From positions 248,001-312,000 of the forward strand of contig NZ_FNWC01000007.1 in NCBI RefSeq assembly GCF_900104635.1: a stretch of 64,000 bases of DNA, given 5' to 3'. The translations under genes and the position numbers were made by a program. Below are positions 23,815 through 32,573 of the stretch, one piece after another; positions within the stretch are counted from its first letter, which is position 1; each line of letters starts with the position of its first letter. The notes beneath the pieces are model-generated. The model saw only the letters and a program-made list of their open reading frames with translations, was not told where the DNA came from and searched no databases. This DNA is from Coprococcus phoceensis (GTDB lineage Bacteria; Bacillota; Clostridia; Lachnospirales; Lachnospiraceae).

Positions 23815-24426
23815 ATGACAAAAGAAGAACGACAAAAATATAAAGAACTAACAAAAGTTTTGCCTAAAATGCTTAAAGATAAAATTAAAAAATATAAGTT
23901 TAAGAAAAAAGATTTTATGATTTGGTATAGTACAAAGGAATTATTCTTTGATTTGCTTATTGGTGTGAAAGTAAAGTCAGATGATAAGTGTTATTGTACT
24001 GCTATAGAAACAATCAAACCATTGTGGTTAGATGATTTGTTATGGGATTTATTGAAAATGGAAACCAATAAAAAAGAACCATTAAGTTTGAGAACTATTG
24101 GTGCATTTACAGTTAGCGGTGCTGAATTGTTTAAAAATGAAACAGAATTAAAAGAATGGACAATCAGTGAATTAGAAGAAATCATAGATAATTATTTAGA
24201 ACATTTTTATAAAACTGCTCAATCATCTTCAATCTGTGATTTTTACAATAATTTAGAAAATTCTATATACCATGTTGAATTAAGAAAAGCATTATCATTG
24301 ATTCACGAGCATAAATATCAAGGTGCTTTAGATTATTTGAAAGACAAAGGTGAAGGTATTTTTAAGAATGGTGATGTATCTATAAATAATGCAATCAGAG
24401 AATACTGTATAAATCAACTTTCATAG
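23815..24426 (+). CDS. Hypothetical soluble cargo protein
   Basis: A 203-aa protein from ATG 23815 (MTKEERQKYKELTKVLPKMLKDKIKKYKFKKKD...), with AAGGATG upstream. It is Lys/Glu-rich, predicted cytoplasmic and mostly helical, with no membrane helix. I do not recognise the family; the N-terminal part with KDFMIWYSTKELFFDLLIGV recalls small bacterial DUF4304-type proteins, but this is weak. It is the first gene of the four-gene cargo in slot A and much more AT-rich than the ICE backbone. Confidence 0.65.
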   Translation: MTKEERQKYKELTKVLPKMLKDKIKKYKFKKKDFMIWYSTKELFFDLLIGVKVKSDDKCYCTAIETIKPLWLDDLLWDLLKMETNKKEPLSLRTIGAFTVSGAELFKNETELKEWTISELEEIIDNYLEHFYKTAQSSSICDFYNNLENSIYHVELRKALSLIHEHKYQGALDYLKDKGEGIFKNGDVSINNAIREYCINQLS

Positions 24427-24509
24427 ATGGATAAAATCCAGTTTGTAGTGCAGTAAATTCCAGTTTGTAGAACTGTATTAAATCATCAAATCACATAGAG
24501 GTGGCGATT

Positions 24510-25253
24510 ATGCGATATAAAAAATTTTTATTAGGTGTTATAGCAAGCGTGCTTTGTCTAGGACTATTAAATGGTTGTAGCAGTTATTCGCATGATTTTA
24601 ACTCTAGTGAAGAAGCACAAAAATATATCTTATCCAAATTAAAGGACAAATACAATGAAGAATTTATTATTACAGAAGTGAAGAAGTACAAAGAAGAAAA
24701 AATAGGATTAAACTGGATTATGGCAGAAGTTTCCAGTAAAGAAAATTCTTCTCAAACTGCTACTATATATACACGAAATACTGGACTTTTTGAGGATAGT
24801 TACCATGTTTATTACTATTCTGATGAAATAAAAGAACTTGCAACTCCTTTATTTCAAGATAAGCCTTTTATAAGAGGTTATCAAATTGAAGTTCAAGGGC
24901 ATACAACCACGACAGAATGGAATGGTAAGGAAAGTGTAGAAGAATATCTGAAAAAAAGGGAATATGAAATAGAAACAAGTATATATCTTAATGAGGGAAA
25001 AACTGATAAAGAATATGCAGAAGAACTTTCCTATATCATGCAAGAAATTGTAGAAAGTGATTTGGTTTTTAATATTTCAGTATATACAAGCGATGATAAC
25101 CTTATTTTCTATTCTCTACCAGAACAGCACAGTCAACCAGACGTAGAAGTAATTTTAGAAAAAATGGCAGATGTTAAAAGACAACAAAAAACGCAAAAAG
25201 ATTATAAGGAATGGAAGAAACAAAATCAGAACAATGAAACAAATTCTGATTGA
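24510..25253 (+). CDS. Lipoprotein of unknown function (slot A cargo)
   Basis: A 247-aa protein with a lipoprotein signal peptide (MRYKKFLLGVIASVLCLGLLNGC, lipobox LNGC). The mature part is hydrophilic and rich in Tyr, Glu and Lys, with no recognised domain. ATG 24510 follows AGAGGTGGCG. It would be attached to the outer membrane face. Its neighbours downstream are two membrane proteins, so the operon may act at the cell envelope. Confidence 0.78.
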   Translation: MRYKKFLLGVIASVLCLGLLNGCSSYSHDFNSSEEAQKYILSKLKDKYNEEFIITEVKKYKEEKIGLNWIMAEVSSKENSSQTATIYTRNTGLFEDSYHVYYYSDEIKELATPLFQDKPFIRGYQIEVQGHTTTTEWNGKESVEEYLKKREYEIETSIYLNEGKTDKEYAEELSYIMQEIVESDLVFNISVYTSDDNLIFYSLPEQHSQPDVEVILEKMADVKRQQKTQKDYKEWKKQNQNNETNSD

Positions 25254-25278
25254 TGTGGCAATAAAGGAGTGAAATAAA

Positions 25279-25791
25279 ATGATTTACGAACCCGAAAATC
25301 TAAAAAATAAAAGAGCAATATATGAAAAAAGAGATAAATGGCTTATCCGATTAGCCTTTCTATTTTGGGCGGTACTACTATTGATTTATGTGAACATAGT
25401 AATTCCCTATGTAAAATCAACAATTGGCTTTTTAGGCATTATTGTTGGTGGTATTGCTGTTATTACTATTGTTTATTTCTTTACTGTATTCTTTGTTTTA
25501 ATGCGGAGAGGACGTCAGTTTAGAAAAATGAACAATGATATTGTAAGAGAATATCACGAAAATAAAAATGGAGAACTCTTTTTAGAAAAACTTCTTGCAA
25601 TAGATACGAAACCTAAAGATATGAAAGATGAAATGACATGGTATCTCAATATTGCAACTGCATTTAATGTATTAGGTAAACGAAATGAATGTATTGCTTT
25701 GTTTAAACAATTAGAAGAAGTTGCAACAGAAAAAGACAAAGAATATATTCAAAATAGCATTAAATTTGTGCAAGAACAGTTAGAAAAATAA
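25279..25791 (+). CDS. Membrane protein with TPR-like tail (slot A cargo)
   Basis: A 170-aa protein. Two membrane helices at about 24-44 and 50-74 are followed by a cytoplasmic helical part of about 90 residues (DEMTWYLNIATAFNVLGKRNECIALFKQLEEVA) that reads like a tetratricopeptide repeat pair. AAAGGAGTGAAATAAA precedes the ATG. It is co-directional with the lipoprotein gene 25 bp upstream. The function is unknown; a protein-protein interaction role is inferred from the repeat-like part. Confidence 0.7.
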   Translation: MIYEPENLKNKRAIYEKRDKWLIRLAFLFWAVLLLIYVNIVIPYVKSTIGFLGIIVGGIAVITIVYFFTVFFVLMRRGRQFRKMNNDIVREYHENKNGELFLEKLLAIDTKPKDMKDEMTWYLNIATAFNVLGKRNECIALFKQLEEVATEKDKEYIQNSIKFVQEQLEK

Positions 25792-25833
25792 TATTGACTA
25801 AGTGGTTTGGTAAAATCAAAGGAGCGATTAGGA

Positions 25834-26418
25834 ATGACAATTCTTATTTATTTTTTAACAATAGTATTTGGTATAGTATGTTTTGTAATTATGAAAAAGA
25901 AACGCTATAAAGTCATGCCACTTATCTGTTTGATTATGTTTATTTGTTTCATTGGCTGTGGAATCGTTTCTATCTTATCTTTAACTTTGCCATATGGTGA
26001 GATTTTGGTTTATCCATTGGGAGCAATTATATTTGGTTTGGTATTTATTTTGGTTGGGGTAAATGATTTATATTCGTTATTGCGTTGTAGAGAAAAAGTG
26101 GACGGCGTGTATTGTGGCTACAATACATATTATGGTGGCAATGGCATTTCTACACAATCTCCAATATTTGAATATACATATAACGGAACTTATTATCGTG
26201 AGCAAACAGCACAAAATATATCTCATAAACGATTAAATAGGAGTATGACACGAGGAAATGTATATAGCATATATATTGACCCAAAGCACCCAGCAGTATT
26301 TATTCTGGCTAAAAAAATTAAAATAGGAACAATAGTTTCGATAATATTAGGGTTATTCATATTTACGTATGGAATTGATTTATTATTAAAATTTTTGCCT
26401 ATGTTATTGAGTCGATAG
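25834..26418 (+). CDS. DUF3592-like membrane protein (slot A cargo)
   Basis: A 194-aa protein from ATG 25834 (MTILIYFLTIVFGIVCFVIM), with AAAGGAGCGATTAGG upstream. Three N-terminal membrane segments, a soluble part with SPIFEYTYNGTYYREQTAQNIS and IYIDPKHPAVF, and a last helix make the pattern of DUF3592-type proteins. The assignment is tentative. It is the last gene before the slot A terminator. Confidence 0.68.
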   Translation: MTILIYFLTIVFGIVCFVIMKKKRYKVMPLICLIMFICFIGCGIVSILSLTLPYGEILVYPLGAIIFGLVFILVGVNDLYSLLRCREKVDGVYCGYNTYYGGNGISTQSPIFEYTYNGTYYREQTAQNISHKRLNRSMTRGNVYSIYIDPKHPAVFILAKKIKIGTIVSIILGLFIFTYGIDLLLKFLPMLLSR

Positions 26419-26463
26419 TATATACTTTGTTGGTAAATTGTCTGATAACCTTATATCACATAT

Positions 26464-26496
26464 AAAGCAGTTAGTCTTAGGATTGACTGCTTTTTT
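26464..26496 (+). terminator. Slot A cargo terminator
   Basis: Same stem as at 2301 and 32574 (AAGCAGTTAGTC / GATTGACTGCTT) with a T run. It closes the four-gene cargo before tcpA. The beta-lactamase block lacks it. Confidence 0.88.
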
Positions 26497-26522
26497 CATA
26501 CTCAGAAAGGAGTGAACGATTT

Positions 26523-27917
26523 ATGCGTAAGATTTTGAACAAAGGACACCGTATCAGAGCCAGCGATAAACACCTTGTTTACCACTTTTCCATAGGAACG
26601 CTTCTGTTTATATTCGTGGCGGTTCTCCTGCTATTGAATATGAAACAGCTCATGCGTACCGATTGGGAAAATTTCAGCTTGTTAGAGAATGGCTTGACGC
26701 TCTCCCCTTACAACTTCATAACCATACTGATAGCGACTGGTGTTTGTGCATTGGTCGCCTTTTTGTATTACCGCTTCTGTTATGACAATTTCAAGAAGCT
26801 CCTGCACCGTCAAAAGCTGGCGAGAATGATACTGGAAAATAAGTGGTATGAAGCCGATACCGTACAAGACAGCGGTTTTTTTACTGACCTGCAAAGCAGA
26901 TCAAGGGAAAAAATCGTCTGGTTTCCAAAGATTTATTATCAAATGGAAAAGGGACTGCTTCATATCCGCTGTGAAATCACGCTGGGGAAATATCAAGACC
27001 AACTTTTACGGTTAGAAGATAAATTGGAAAGTGGCTTGTATTGCGAACTGACCGACAAGACCCTGCATGACGGCTATATCGAATATACCCTGCTTTATGA
27101 TATGATAGCGAACCGCATTACCATTGATGAAGTACGGGCAGAAAACGGCTGTCTTAGATTGATGAAAAATCTTGTCTGGGAATATGACGCACTCCCTCAC
27201 GCTCTGATTGCTGGTGGGACTGGTGGCGGTAAAACCTATTTTCTGCTGACGCTCATTGAAGCCCTACTGCATACCAACGCTGTCCTTTACATCTTAGACC
27301 CGAAGAACGCTGACCTTGCGGACTTGGGGACAGTTATGGAAAATGTGTATCACACCAAAGAAGAAATGATTGATTGCGTCAATGCTTTTTATGAGGGCAT
27401 GGTACAGCGAAGTGAAGAAATGAAACGACACCCGAACTATAAGACGGGCGAAAACTACGCCTATCTGGGACTGCCACCCTGCTTTCTTATCTTTGATGAA
27501 TATGTGGCATTTTTTGAAATGCTGGGGACAAAAGAAAGCGTGAGCCTACTTAGCCAGTTAAAGAAAATCGTTATGTTAGGGCGGCAAGCAGGTTATTTCC
27601 TTATCGTTGCCTGCCAGCGTCCAGACGCAAAGTATTTCTCGGACGGTATCAGAGATAACTTCAATTTCCGTGTGGGACTTGGGCGTATCAGCGAATTAGG
27701 TTACGGTATGCTGTTCGGTTCAGATGTGAAAAAGCAGTTTTTCCAGAAGCGTATCAAGGGGCGTGGCTATTGTGATGTGGGAACAAGTGTTATAAGTGAA
27801 TTTTATACGCCTTTAGTCCCGAAAGGACATGATTTTTTGCAGACTATCGGCTCTCTTGCACAAGCAAGGCAGGACGGGACGGCGACGTGCGAAGCGAAAG
27901 GCGACGGCACGGACTAG
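26523..27917 (+). CDS. tcpA: TcpA coupling protein (FtsK/SpoIIIE-like, Tn916 Orf21)
   Basis: A 464-aa DNA-translocating ATPase that delivers the relaxase-DNA complex to the mating pore. Two membrane helices lie at about 22-42 and 64-84. Walker A is GGTGGGKTYF near residue 230 and Walker B is CFLIFDEY near 321. Length agrees with Tn916 Orf21 (461 aa). GAAAGGAGTGAACGATTT precedes the ATG. The gene is followed by oriT and mobT, as in Tn916. Confidence 0.94.
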   Translation: MRKILNKGHRIRASDKHLVYHFSIGTLLFIFVAVLLLLNMKQLMRTDWENFSLLENGLTLSPYNFITILIATGVCALVAFLYYRFCYDNFKKLLHRQKLARMILENKWYEADTVQDSGFFTDLQSRSREKIVWFPKIYYQMEKGLLHIRCEITLGKYQDQLLRLEDKLESGLYCELTDKTLHDGYIEYTLLYDMIANRITIDEVRAENGCLRLMKNLVWEYDALPHALIAGGTGGGKTYFLLTLIEALLHTNAVLYILDPKNADLADLGTVMENVYHTKEEMIDCVNAFYEGMVQRSEEMKRHPNYKTGENYAYLGLPPCFLIFDEYVAFFEMLGTKESVSLLSQLKKIVMLGRQAGYFLIVACQRPDAKYFSDGIRDNFNFRVGLGRISELGYGMLFGSDVKKQFFQKRIKGRGYCDVGTSVISEFYTPLVPKGHDFLQTIGSLAQARQDGTATCEAKGDGTD

Positions 27918-27921
27918 CCGT

Positions 27922-28060
27922 TGCTGGTGTGGCGTTAGCCACGCCAGCAGGTAAAACCCCTCGGTATCTAACAGAGGGGTACGTTTGCAAATAGACAATA
28001 GACAAAAAACATAGGAAACATAAGGCTTCTGGCATGATTTTCTAGCAAAAATCGGCTGTG
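27922..28060 (+). other. oriT: oriT region of ICE2
   Basis: Between tcpA and mobT lie a hairpin (TGCTGG...CCAGCA, 27922-27949) and the inverted repeat CCCCTC (27957-27962) / GAGGGG (27974-27979) around GGTATCTAACA. The latter closely matches the Tn916 oriT repeat, where the same GTATCTAACA loop lies between C and G runs. This is the expected site of MobT nicking. Confidence 0.82.
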
Positions 28061-28100
28061 AAGTCGCCTTAAAAAACTTCACACTTGACAGATTGGGGGT

Positions 28101-29297
28101 ATGGTTCTGAATGAAGAACAATGGATAAAAGAATTACGGGAGAAACGGATTGCTTACGGTATCTCACAAGGAAAGCTGGCGGTGGCTTCTGGTATCACAA
28201 GAGAATATCTCAATAAGATAGAAAGTGGAAAAATGAAGCCGTCAAAGGAGCTTTTGGAAACTTTGCACAAAGAACTGGTAAGGTTCAATCCAGAAGCACC
28301 ACTTACCATGCTGTTTGATTATGTGAAAATTCGTTTTCCCACATTGGATATACAGCACATCATCAAAGATATATTAAAACTGAATATCAATTATATGCTC
28401 CATGAAGATTACGGGCGTTACAGCTATACGGAGCATTACTCTTTAGGGGACATCTTTATCTATACGTCGGCTGACGAAGAAAAAGGTGTCCTTTTAGAGT
28501 TAAAGGGGCGTGGTTGCAGGCAGTTTGAAAGTTACCTGCTGGCACAGCAAAGAAGCTGGTATGACTTTCTCATGGACGCATTGGTAGACGGTGGCGTGAT
28601 GAAGCGTATCGACCTTGCTATCAACGACCATACGGGCATTTTGGATATTCCAGAGCTTGCGGAAAAATGCAGGAAACGGGAATATATCGGAAAGTCCAGA
28701 AGCTATAAGTTTTACCAGTCGGGTGAGCTTATCAAGCACAGAGAGGAGGACAGAGAATATATGGGACATACCCTTTATCTTGGTTCGCTGAAATCTGATG
28801 TGTATTTCTGTATCTATGAAAAGGACTATGAGCAGTACGTCAAGTTAGGGACACCGCTGGAAGAAGCCGACATTATTAACCGTTTTGAGATACGGCTTAG
28901 AAATGAACGTGCCTATTATGCAGTACGAGATTTGCTGACCTATTATGACGCAGAGCAGACCGCCTTTTCTATCATCAACCAGTATGTGCGGTTTGTTGAT
29001 GAAGAACCAGACAAGCGAAAAAATGACTGGAAGCTCAATGACCGCTGGGCTTGGTTTATTGGCGATAACAGACAGAGCTTGAAGCTGACGACAAAGCCAG
29101 AGCCTTACACCTTAGACCGCACATTGCGTTGGGTACAAAGGCAGGTAGCACCGACCTTGAAAATGCTGAAAAAGATTGATAAGGGAAACGGTACAGACTA
29201 CATGGAAACAATCGAACAGCAGGCAAAGCTCACAGAAAAGCATGAAATGATAATCAAACAGCAGACAACCTCTGCAAAAGATTTGGTGGAAAGTTAG
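28101..29297 (+). CDS. mobT: MobT relaxase (Tn916 Orf20 type), ICE2 copy
   Basis: A 398-aa protein with an N-terminal XRE helix-turn-helix (ISQGKLAVASGITREYL, residues about 20-40) and the replication-initiation-factor catalytic region. It nicks oriT just upstream and starts single-strand transfer. It differs from the ICE1 copy at few positions (for example Q for L near residue 207 and V for I near 163), so each ICE's MobT should recognise the other's oriT. Confidence 0.94.
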   Translation: MVLNEEQWIKELREKRIAYGISQGKLAVASGITREYLNKIESGKMKPSKELLETLHKELVRFNPEAPLTMLFDYVKIRFPTLDIQHIIKDILKLNINYMLHEDYGRYSYTEHYSLGDIFIYTSADEEKGVLLELKGRGCRQFESYLLAQQRSWYDFLMDALVDGGVMKRIDLAINDHTGILDIPELAEKCRKREYIGKSRSYKFYQSGELIKHREEDREYMGHTLYLGSLKSDVYFCIYEKDYEQYVKLGTPLEEADIINRFEIRLRNERAYYAVRDLLTYYDAEQTAFSIINQYVRFVDEEPDKRKNDWKLNDRWAWFIGDNRQSLKLTTKPEPYTLDRTLRWVQRQVAPTLKMLKKIDKGNGTDYMETIEQQAKLTEKHEMIIKQQTTSAKDLVES

Positions 29298-29309
29298 GAG
29301 TGATAAAAA

Positions 29310-29444
29310 ATGTGGGAATTAGTAAAAGACTTCCTGCTGGTATCTATGGGAATGGGTATCGGCGTAGTCTTGATGTGTATTTTGAATGTCGGCAAAGAAG
29401 CTGACTGTGAAATGAAACAATTAAAAGAAAGTGAGGACAATTAA
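29310..29444 (+). CDS. Small membrane protein, DUF3789-like, ICE2
   Basis: A 44-aa protein (MWELVKDFLLVSMGMGIG...) with one membrane helix, homologous to 1252-1386. GGAGTGAT precedes the ATG, and the stop abuts the next start. It is conserved in both ICEs, which supports real coding; the function is unknown. Confidence 0.7.
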   Translation: MWELVKDFLLVSMGMGIGVVLMCILNVGKEADCEMKQLKESEDN

Positions 29445-29666
29445 ATGAATTTCGGACAAAATTTGTATCAATGGTTTTTATCAAATGCACAGAGCTTAGT
29501 GCTTATGGCGATCGTGGTTATCGGTATCTACTTAGGGTTCAAGCGTGAGTTTTCCAAACTTATCGGCTTCTTGGTAGTTGCCTTGATTGCTGTCGGTTTG
29601 GTATTCAACGCTGGCGGTGTGAAAGATGTACTGTTAGAGCTGTTTAATAAGATTATCGGTGCATAG
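29445..29666 (+). CDS. TcpD-like two-helix membrane protein (Tn916 Orf19 type), ICE2
   Basis: A 73-aa protein identical to 1387-1608. It has two membrane segments and is a probable small component of the mating apparatus. It ends directly before the slot B promoter. Confidence 0.8.
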   Translation: MNFGQNLYQWFLSNAQSLVLMAIVVIGIYLGFKREFSKLIGFLVVALIAVGLVFNAGGVKDVLLELFNKIIGA

Positions 29667-29675
29667 CAATTTATA

Positions 29676-29704
29676 TTGCAGCACATATATGGGAATGATA
29701 TAAT
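29676..29704 (+). promoter_or_regulatory. Slot B cargo promoter, ICE2
   Basis: TTGCAG (29676-29681), 17 bp and TATAAT (29699-29704), followed by GTGGATATGAAGAAAACGGC, a variant of the shared cargo promoter. The native downstream cargo has been interrupted or replaced by the IS91-like element. Confidence 0.7.
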
Positions 29705-29740
29705 GTGGATATGAAGAAAACGGCAAATTGATTAGAAACC

Positions 29741-29817
29741 AATCGAAGTTGGCGTAAACGATAAAGCAGCTTATAGATTGCTGATAAACTGCCCTATCGT
29801 TTGCACCAATTTCGATT
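29741..29817 (+). repeat. Long imperfect hairpin before the IS91-like element
   Basis: The 23-base arms 29741-29763 and 29795-29817 pair with one mismatch and two G-U pairs (AATCGAAGTTGG...CCAATTTCGATT), followed by a T run. It could be a strong terminator of the slot B transcript or the end of a small mobile element. Confidence 0.6.
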
Positions 29818-29819
29818 TT

Positions 29820-30002
29820 TCTATAGTGAACAAAGTCGTGTCCGGATAGCCGGAATATATGGAGTTTCAATTCTTTTCCTCTTGTAGAAAAAAACTGTTT
29901 TGATTAAAATATTATATCAGATTTCTTTATAGAAAAAGATATTTTCCCACAACAAACAGACCTCATTTCTGAGGCTTCGTAAAAATATTTAATTATTGGG
30001 TT
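29820..30002. other. Spacer before the IS91-like element
   Basis: AT-rich sequence without a credible ORF or repeat. It links the hairpin with the 3' end of the transposase. Confidence 0.5.
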
Positions 30003-31154
30003 TTAAATCCGTAAAGGTATCCGTTGTTGGGGGTTTCCGAGATGTCCTCCACAGCATTTACAAACAGAAACCTTGATTCCATAAAGTGTTTCCAATATTT
30101 GAGCTGTTTCCATATTTTTCAACCGAGACAGATATTGCCTGCAGCCAAGAAGATTTCTACATAGTGTAAGATGCTTGGTTTTACTTCGGGTACACAGCAG
30201 ACCATAATGTCTGATTCGGACAAAGCGTTTGGGTGGCACATGCATAAGGAATCTGCGGATAAATTCAACTCCGGGAATAGTCAGTGCTTTCCATTTACCA
30301 GCTTCACGGTAGTCCTTCACATAGTATGTGACAGTGTTTTCATCCATGCGGATAATACGGCGATTACTGATAGCAATTCTGTGTATGTACTTACCAAGGT
30401 AATGAATAACAGACTGTGCACCGTTAAAGGCTTTCTTACAGTGTGGAATCCAGTCTTTTTCATAGCAGATATTTATTAGCTCTTTGAAGGCATAGTGATT
30501 TCGGTATTTTTCACTGCTTCCGTGAAAGTGAAGTTTTTTATTTTTCCATAAAGTTTTCAGTTCATCCAGATATTTTCCACGGAAAAGTTTGGATAATACT
30601 TTAACAGGAAAAAAGAACTCTTCACCTTTATCACGCCACTGATTCTTAGCAGTCAATCCACCGCCGAGAAGAATGACATGGATATGGGGATGGAAATTCA
30701 TTTCAGATCCCCATGTATGCAGGATGCAGATGTATCCGACCTTTGCACCCAGATATTTTTCATCCTCAGCAAGTTCATTTATCGTGGAAGAGACGGAATG
30801 ATACAAGGCATCATACAGTAGTTTCTGGTTACAATAGATTAATGGATTCAGTTCTTGAGGGACTGTAAATACCACATGGAAGTAAGGTGCTTCCAGAACG
30901 TCTTCCCGTTGGGCATCCATCCACTTTTCGGTAGGAAGAGCCTGACACATAGGACAGCATCTGTTACGGCAGGAATTGTAGTGAATCTGAAGATGGCCAC
31001 AATCTTCACAAACACTGACATTTGCGCCATAAGCTCCGGTCTTGCAGTTCATAATACAATGTGAAACTTTTGCCTGTTCCGCAGAAGGTGTATATCTGTC
31101 CAGATATTTGAGATAAAAAGAGTGAAATATATCCTGTACAGTTGGATTTTCCAT
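30003..31154 (-). CDS. IS91-family HUH transposase
   Basis: A 383-aa rolling-circle transposase. The N-terminal zinc-binding motif is CEDCGHLQIHYNSCRNRCCPMC (Cys residues at about 49-70). The HUH motif is HPHIHVILLGGG near residue 155, and the tyrosine helix is HYLGKYIHRIAI near 248. A terminal Cys pair lies in VCKCCGG. It starts 2 bp after the stop of the tyrosine recombinase gene, so the two are coupled. The ORF is complete. Confidence 0.93.
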   Translation of the reverse strand: MENPTVQDIFHSFYLKYLDRYTPSAEQAKVSHCIMNCKTGAYGANVSVCEDCGHLQIHYNSCRNRCCPMCQALPTEKWMDAQREDVLEAPYFHVVFTVPQELNPLIYCNQKLLYDALYHSVSSTINELAEDEKYLGAKVGYICILHTWGSEMNFHPHIHVILLGGGLTAKNQWRDKGEEFFFPVKVLSKLFRGKYLDELKTLWKNKKLHFHGSSEKYRNHYAFKELINICYEKDWIPHCKKAFNGAQSVIHYLGKYIHRIAISNRRIIRMDENTVTYYVKDYREAGKWKALTIPGVEFIRRFLMHVPPKRFVRIRHYGLLCTRSKTKHLTLCRNLLGCRQYLSRLKNMETAQILETLYGIKVSVCKCCGGHLGNPQQRIPLRI

Positions 31155-31156
31155 GC

Positions 31157-31996
31157 CTAATCCTCCTGTACGTCAAAAGGACTTTTAATTCCCAATAGTG
31201 TTTTGTTACTCACATGAAGATATATTTCTGTAGATTTTGGGTCTGTATGTCCTAATAATGCTTGAATATATTTAATGTCACACCCCGCTTCCAAAAGATG
31301 GCTTGCAAAACTATGCCTAAAAGTATGAGAAGAAAAATGTTTCGTAATGCCAGCCTTTTTTGCACTTGTTTTTAAGAATTGATTTACGCTTGAAATATCA
31401 AGGTAATTATGAGTCCATTGACTTGGAAACAGTATACCCCTTGGTTTACCGCATTGAAACCAGTATTCTGTAAGTAAATCAAGTGTACGGTCGGCAAGAA
31501 TAGTATATCGATCTCTTCGGTTTTTGGTATTGCGTATATGAATAGACTTATTGCTTCTGGATATATCGTCATAGTGCAGATGTACCACTTCTGATACGCG
31601 AAGTCCACCGGAATACATGGTTGCAATTATTGCTTTATGTTTCAGATTTTTAGTTGCATCAAGAATAGAATTGATTTCATCCTTTGACAGAATAACAGGA
31701 AGAGCCCGGTCACGTTTCATGCGGGAGATTTCATCTTCATCCCAGTATAGTTTTAAGATTCTTTTATACATAAAACGTATAGCAGAATAATAATGATTAT
31801 AAGTTTCCGGCATGACTCCAGATAACCTTTTTGCGGTTAAAAAAGCATCCGCGTCATCAATAATTAGTTCATTCCATGGTTTCCCTGTATAATCTAAAAA
31901 ATGTCTAATCGTATGACAGTAGGCATTAACTGTGGATGGTTTTAAATTTTTCTTTTCCGCAGCAAGTTTGATTTGATTATAAATATCTTCGTACAT
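31157..31996 (-). CDS. Tyrosine recombinase of the IS91-like element
   Basis: A 279-aa XerC/D-like integrase. The N-terminal SAM-like domain (MYEDIYNQIKLAAEKKNLKPSTV...) precedes a catalytic domain with YSGGLRVSEVVHLH (Arg), HTFRHSFASHLLEAG (His-x-x-Arg), LGHTDPKSTEIYLHV (His and Tyr). Start 31996 follows GGAGGATATTTT. Some IS91-like elements carry such a recombinase next to the transposase; its role may be to resolve transposition intermediates or choose the target. Confidence 0.92.
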   Translation of the reverse strand: MYEDIYNQIKLAAEKKNLKPSTVNAYCHTIRHFLDYTGKPWNELIIDDADAFLTAKRLSGVMPETYNHYYSAIRFMYKRILKLYWDEDEISRMKRDRALPVILSKDEINSILDATKNLKHKAIIATMYSGGLRVSEVVHLHYDDISRSNKSIHIRNTKNRRDRYTILADRTLDLLTEYWFQCGKPRGILFPSQWTHNYLDISSVNQFLKTSAKKAGITKHFSSHTFRHSFASHLLEAGCDIKYIQALLGHTDPKSTEIYLHVSNKTLLGIKSPFDVQED

Positions 31997-32051
31997 AAAA
32001 TATCCTCCGTAAAATAAATGAAAATATATAAGTTCCACATACCTTTACGGA

Positions 32052-32290
32052 GGAGCATTTGCTTGATAAAACCGCTTGTAGAAACGGTGTAAAAATGGTA
32101 TTCTTTTCATAGGCAGTGGTAGGGAACTAAGCCCGTATTCGAAGTTTGTTTTTGGTGGTACTTAAACAATACTATCTTGGGACAATCCTGTCACTGCTTT
32201 TTTGGAAAACTAATAAGAAACTGCACCACAGCCTTGGCAGGCCATCGCGCAGCGATTTTGTTCACTTAGAAGTTAAAGGAGAGAGCGATT
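32052..32290. other. Spacer between the IS91-like element and the zinc-finger gene
   Basis: It includes a possible hairpin (GGCAGTG at about 32113 with CACTGCTTTTTT at about 32192), compatible with a terminator, and a GGAGAGAGCG ribosome-binding site for the next gene. No other gene was seen. Confidence 0.5.
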
Positions 32291-32539
32291 ATGTTTAGAT
32301 GTCAAAAATGTAGAAAATGGTTAAAAAGTATTACAACAGAAACTGATGTAGTTTATAATGGCACAACATATCATGCCACAAATGTACCAGCAAAAATATG
32401 TCCTGAATGTGGGAAAATAACTATATATGAAATAATTGAAGAACGAATTGTTCAATATGCCACTCAAAGAAATGTAAAAAATATTGATTATGCAGAATGT
32501 GAGAATGAAGAAGCTTCTGCCTCTCAATTAATATTGTGA
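32291..32539 (+). CDS. YgiT-type zinc-finger protein (slot B cargo, ICE2)
   Basis: An 82-aa protein with two CxxC pairs (CQKC near residue 4 and CPEC near 37) around a beta-rich core (VVYNGTTYHATNVPAKICPECG), the layout of the YgiT/MqsA zinc-ribbon N-domain. No C-terminal helix-turn-helix and no toxin gene partner are present, so it is probably not a working antitoxin. It is the last gene before the slot B terminator. Confidence 0.75.
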   Translation: MFRCQKCRKWLKSITTETDVVYNGTTYHATNVPAKICPECGKITIYEIIEERIVQYATQRNVKNIDYAECENEEASASQLIL

Positions 32540-32573
32540 ATTTCCATTTTAAAAATTCCATATCCCTACACAC

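Larger units (their letters stand above)
30003..32051 (-). mobile_element. IS91-like element with tyrosine recombinase
   Basis: An HUH (Y1/IS91-type) transposase and a tyrosine recombinase in one minus-strand operon. A perfect 13-bp inverted repeat, TCCGTAAAGGTAT (30008-30020) and its complement (32039-32051), stands at the two borders; the left one lies in the last transposase codons. True ends are not proven, since IS91 elements move by rolling circle and usually lack inverted repeats. Confidence 0.75.

Noticed and set aside
32291..32539. Toxin-antitoxin system around the YgiT-type zinc finger
   Set aside because: No toxin-sized gene is adjacent and the helix-turn-helix half of MqsA-type antitoxins is missing.
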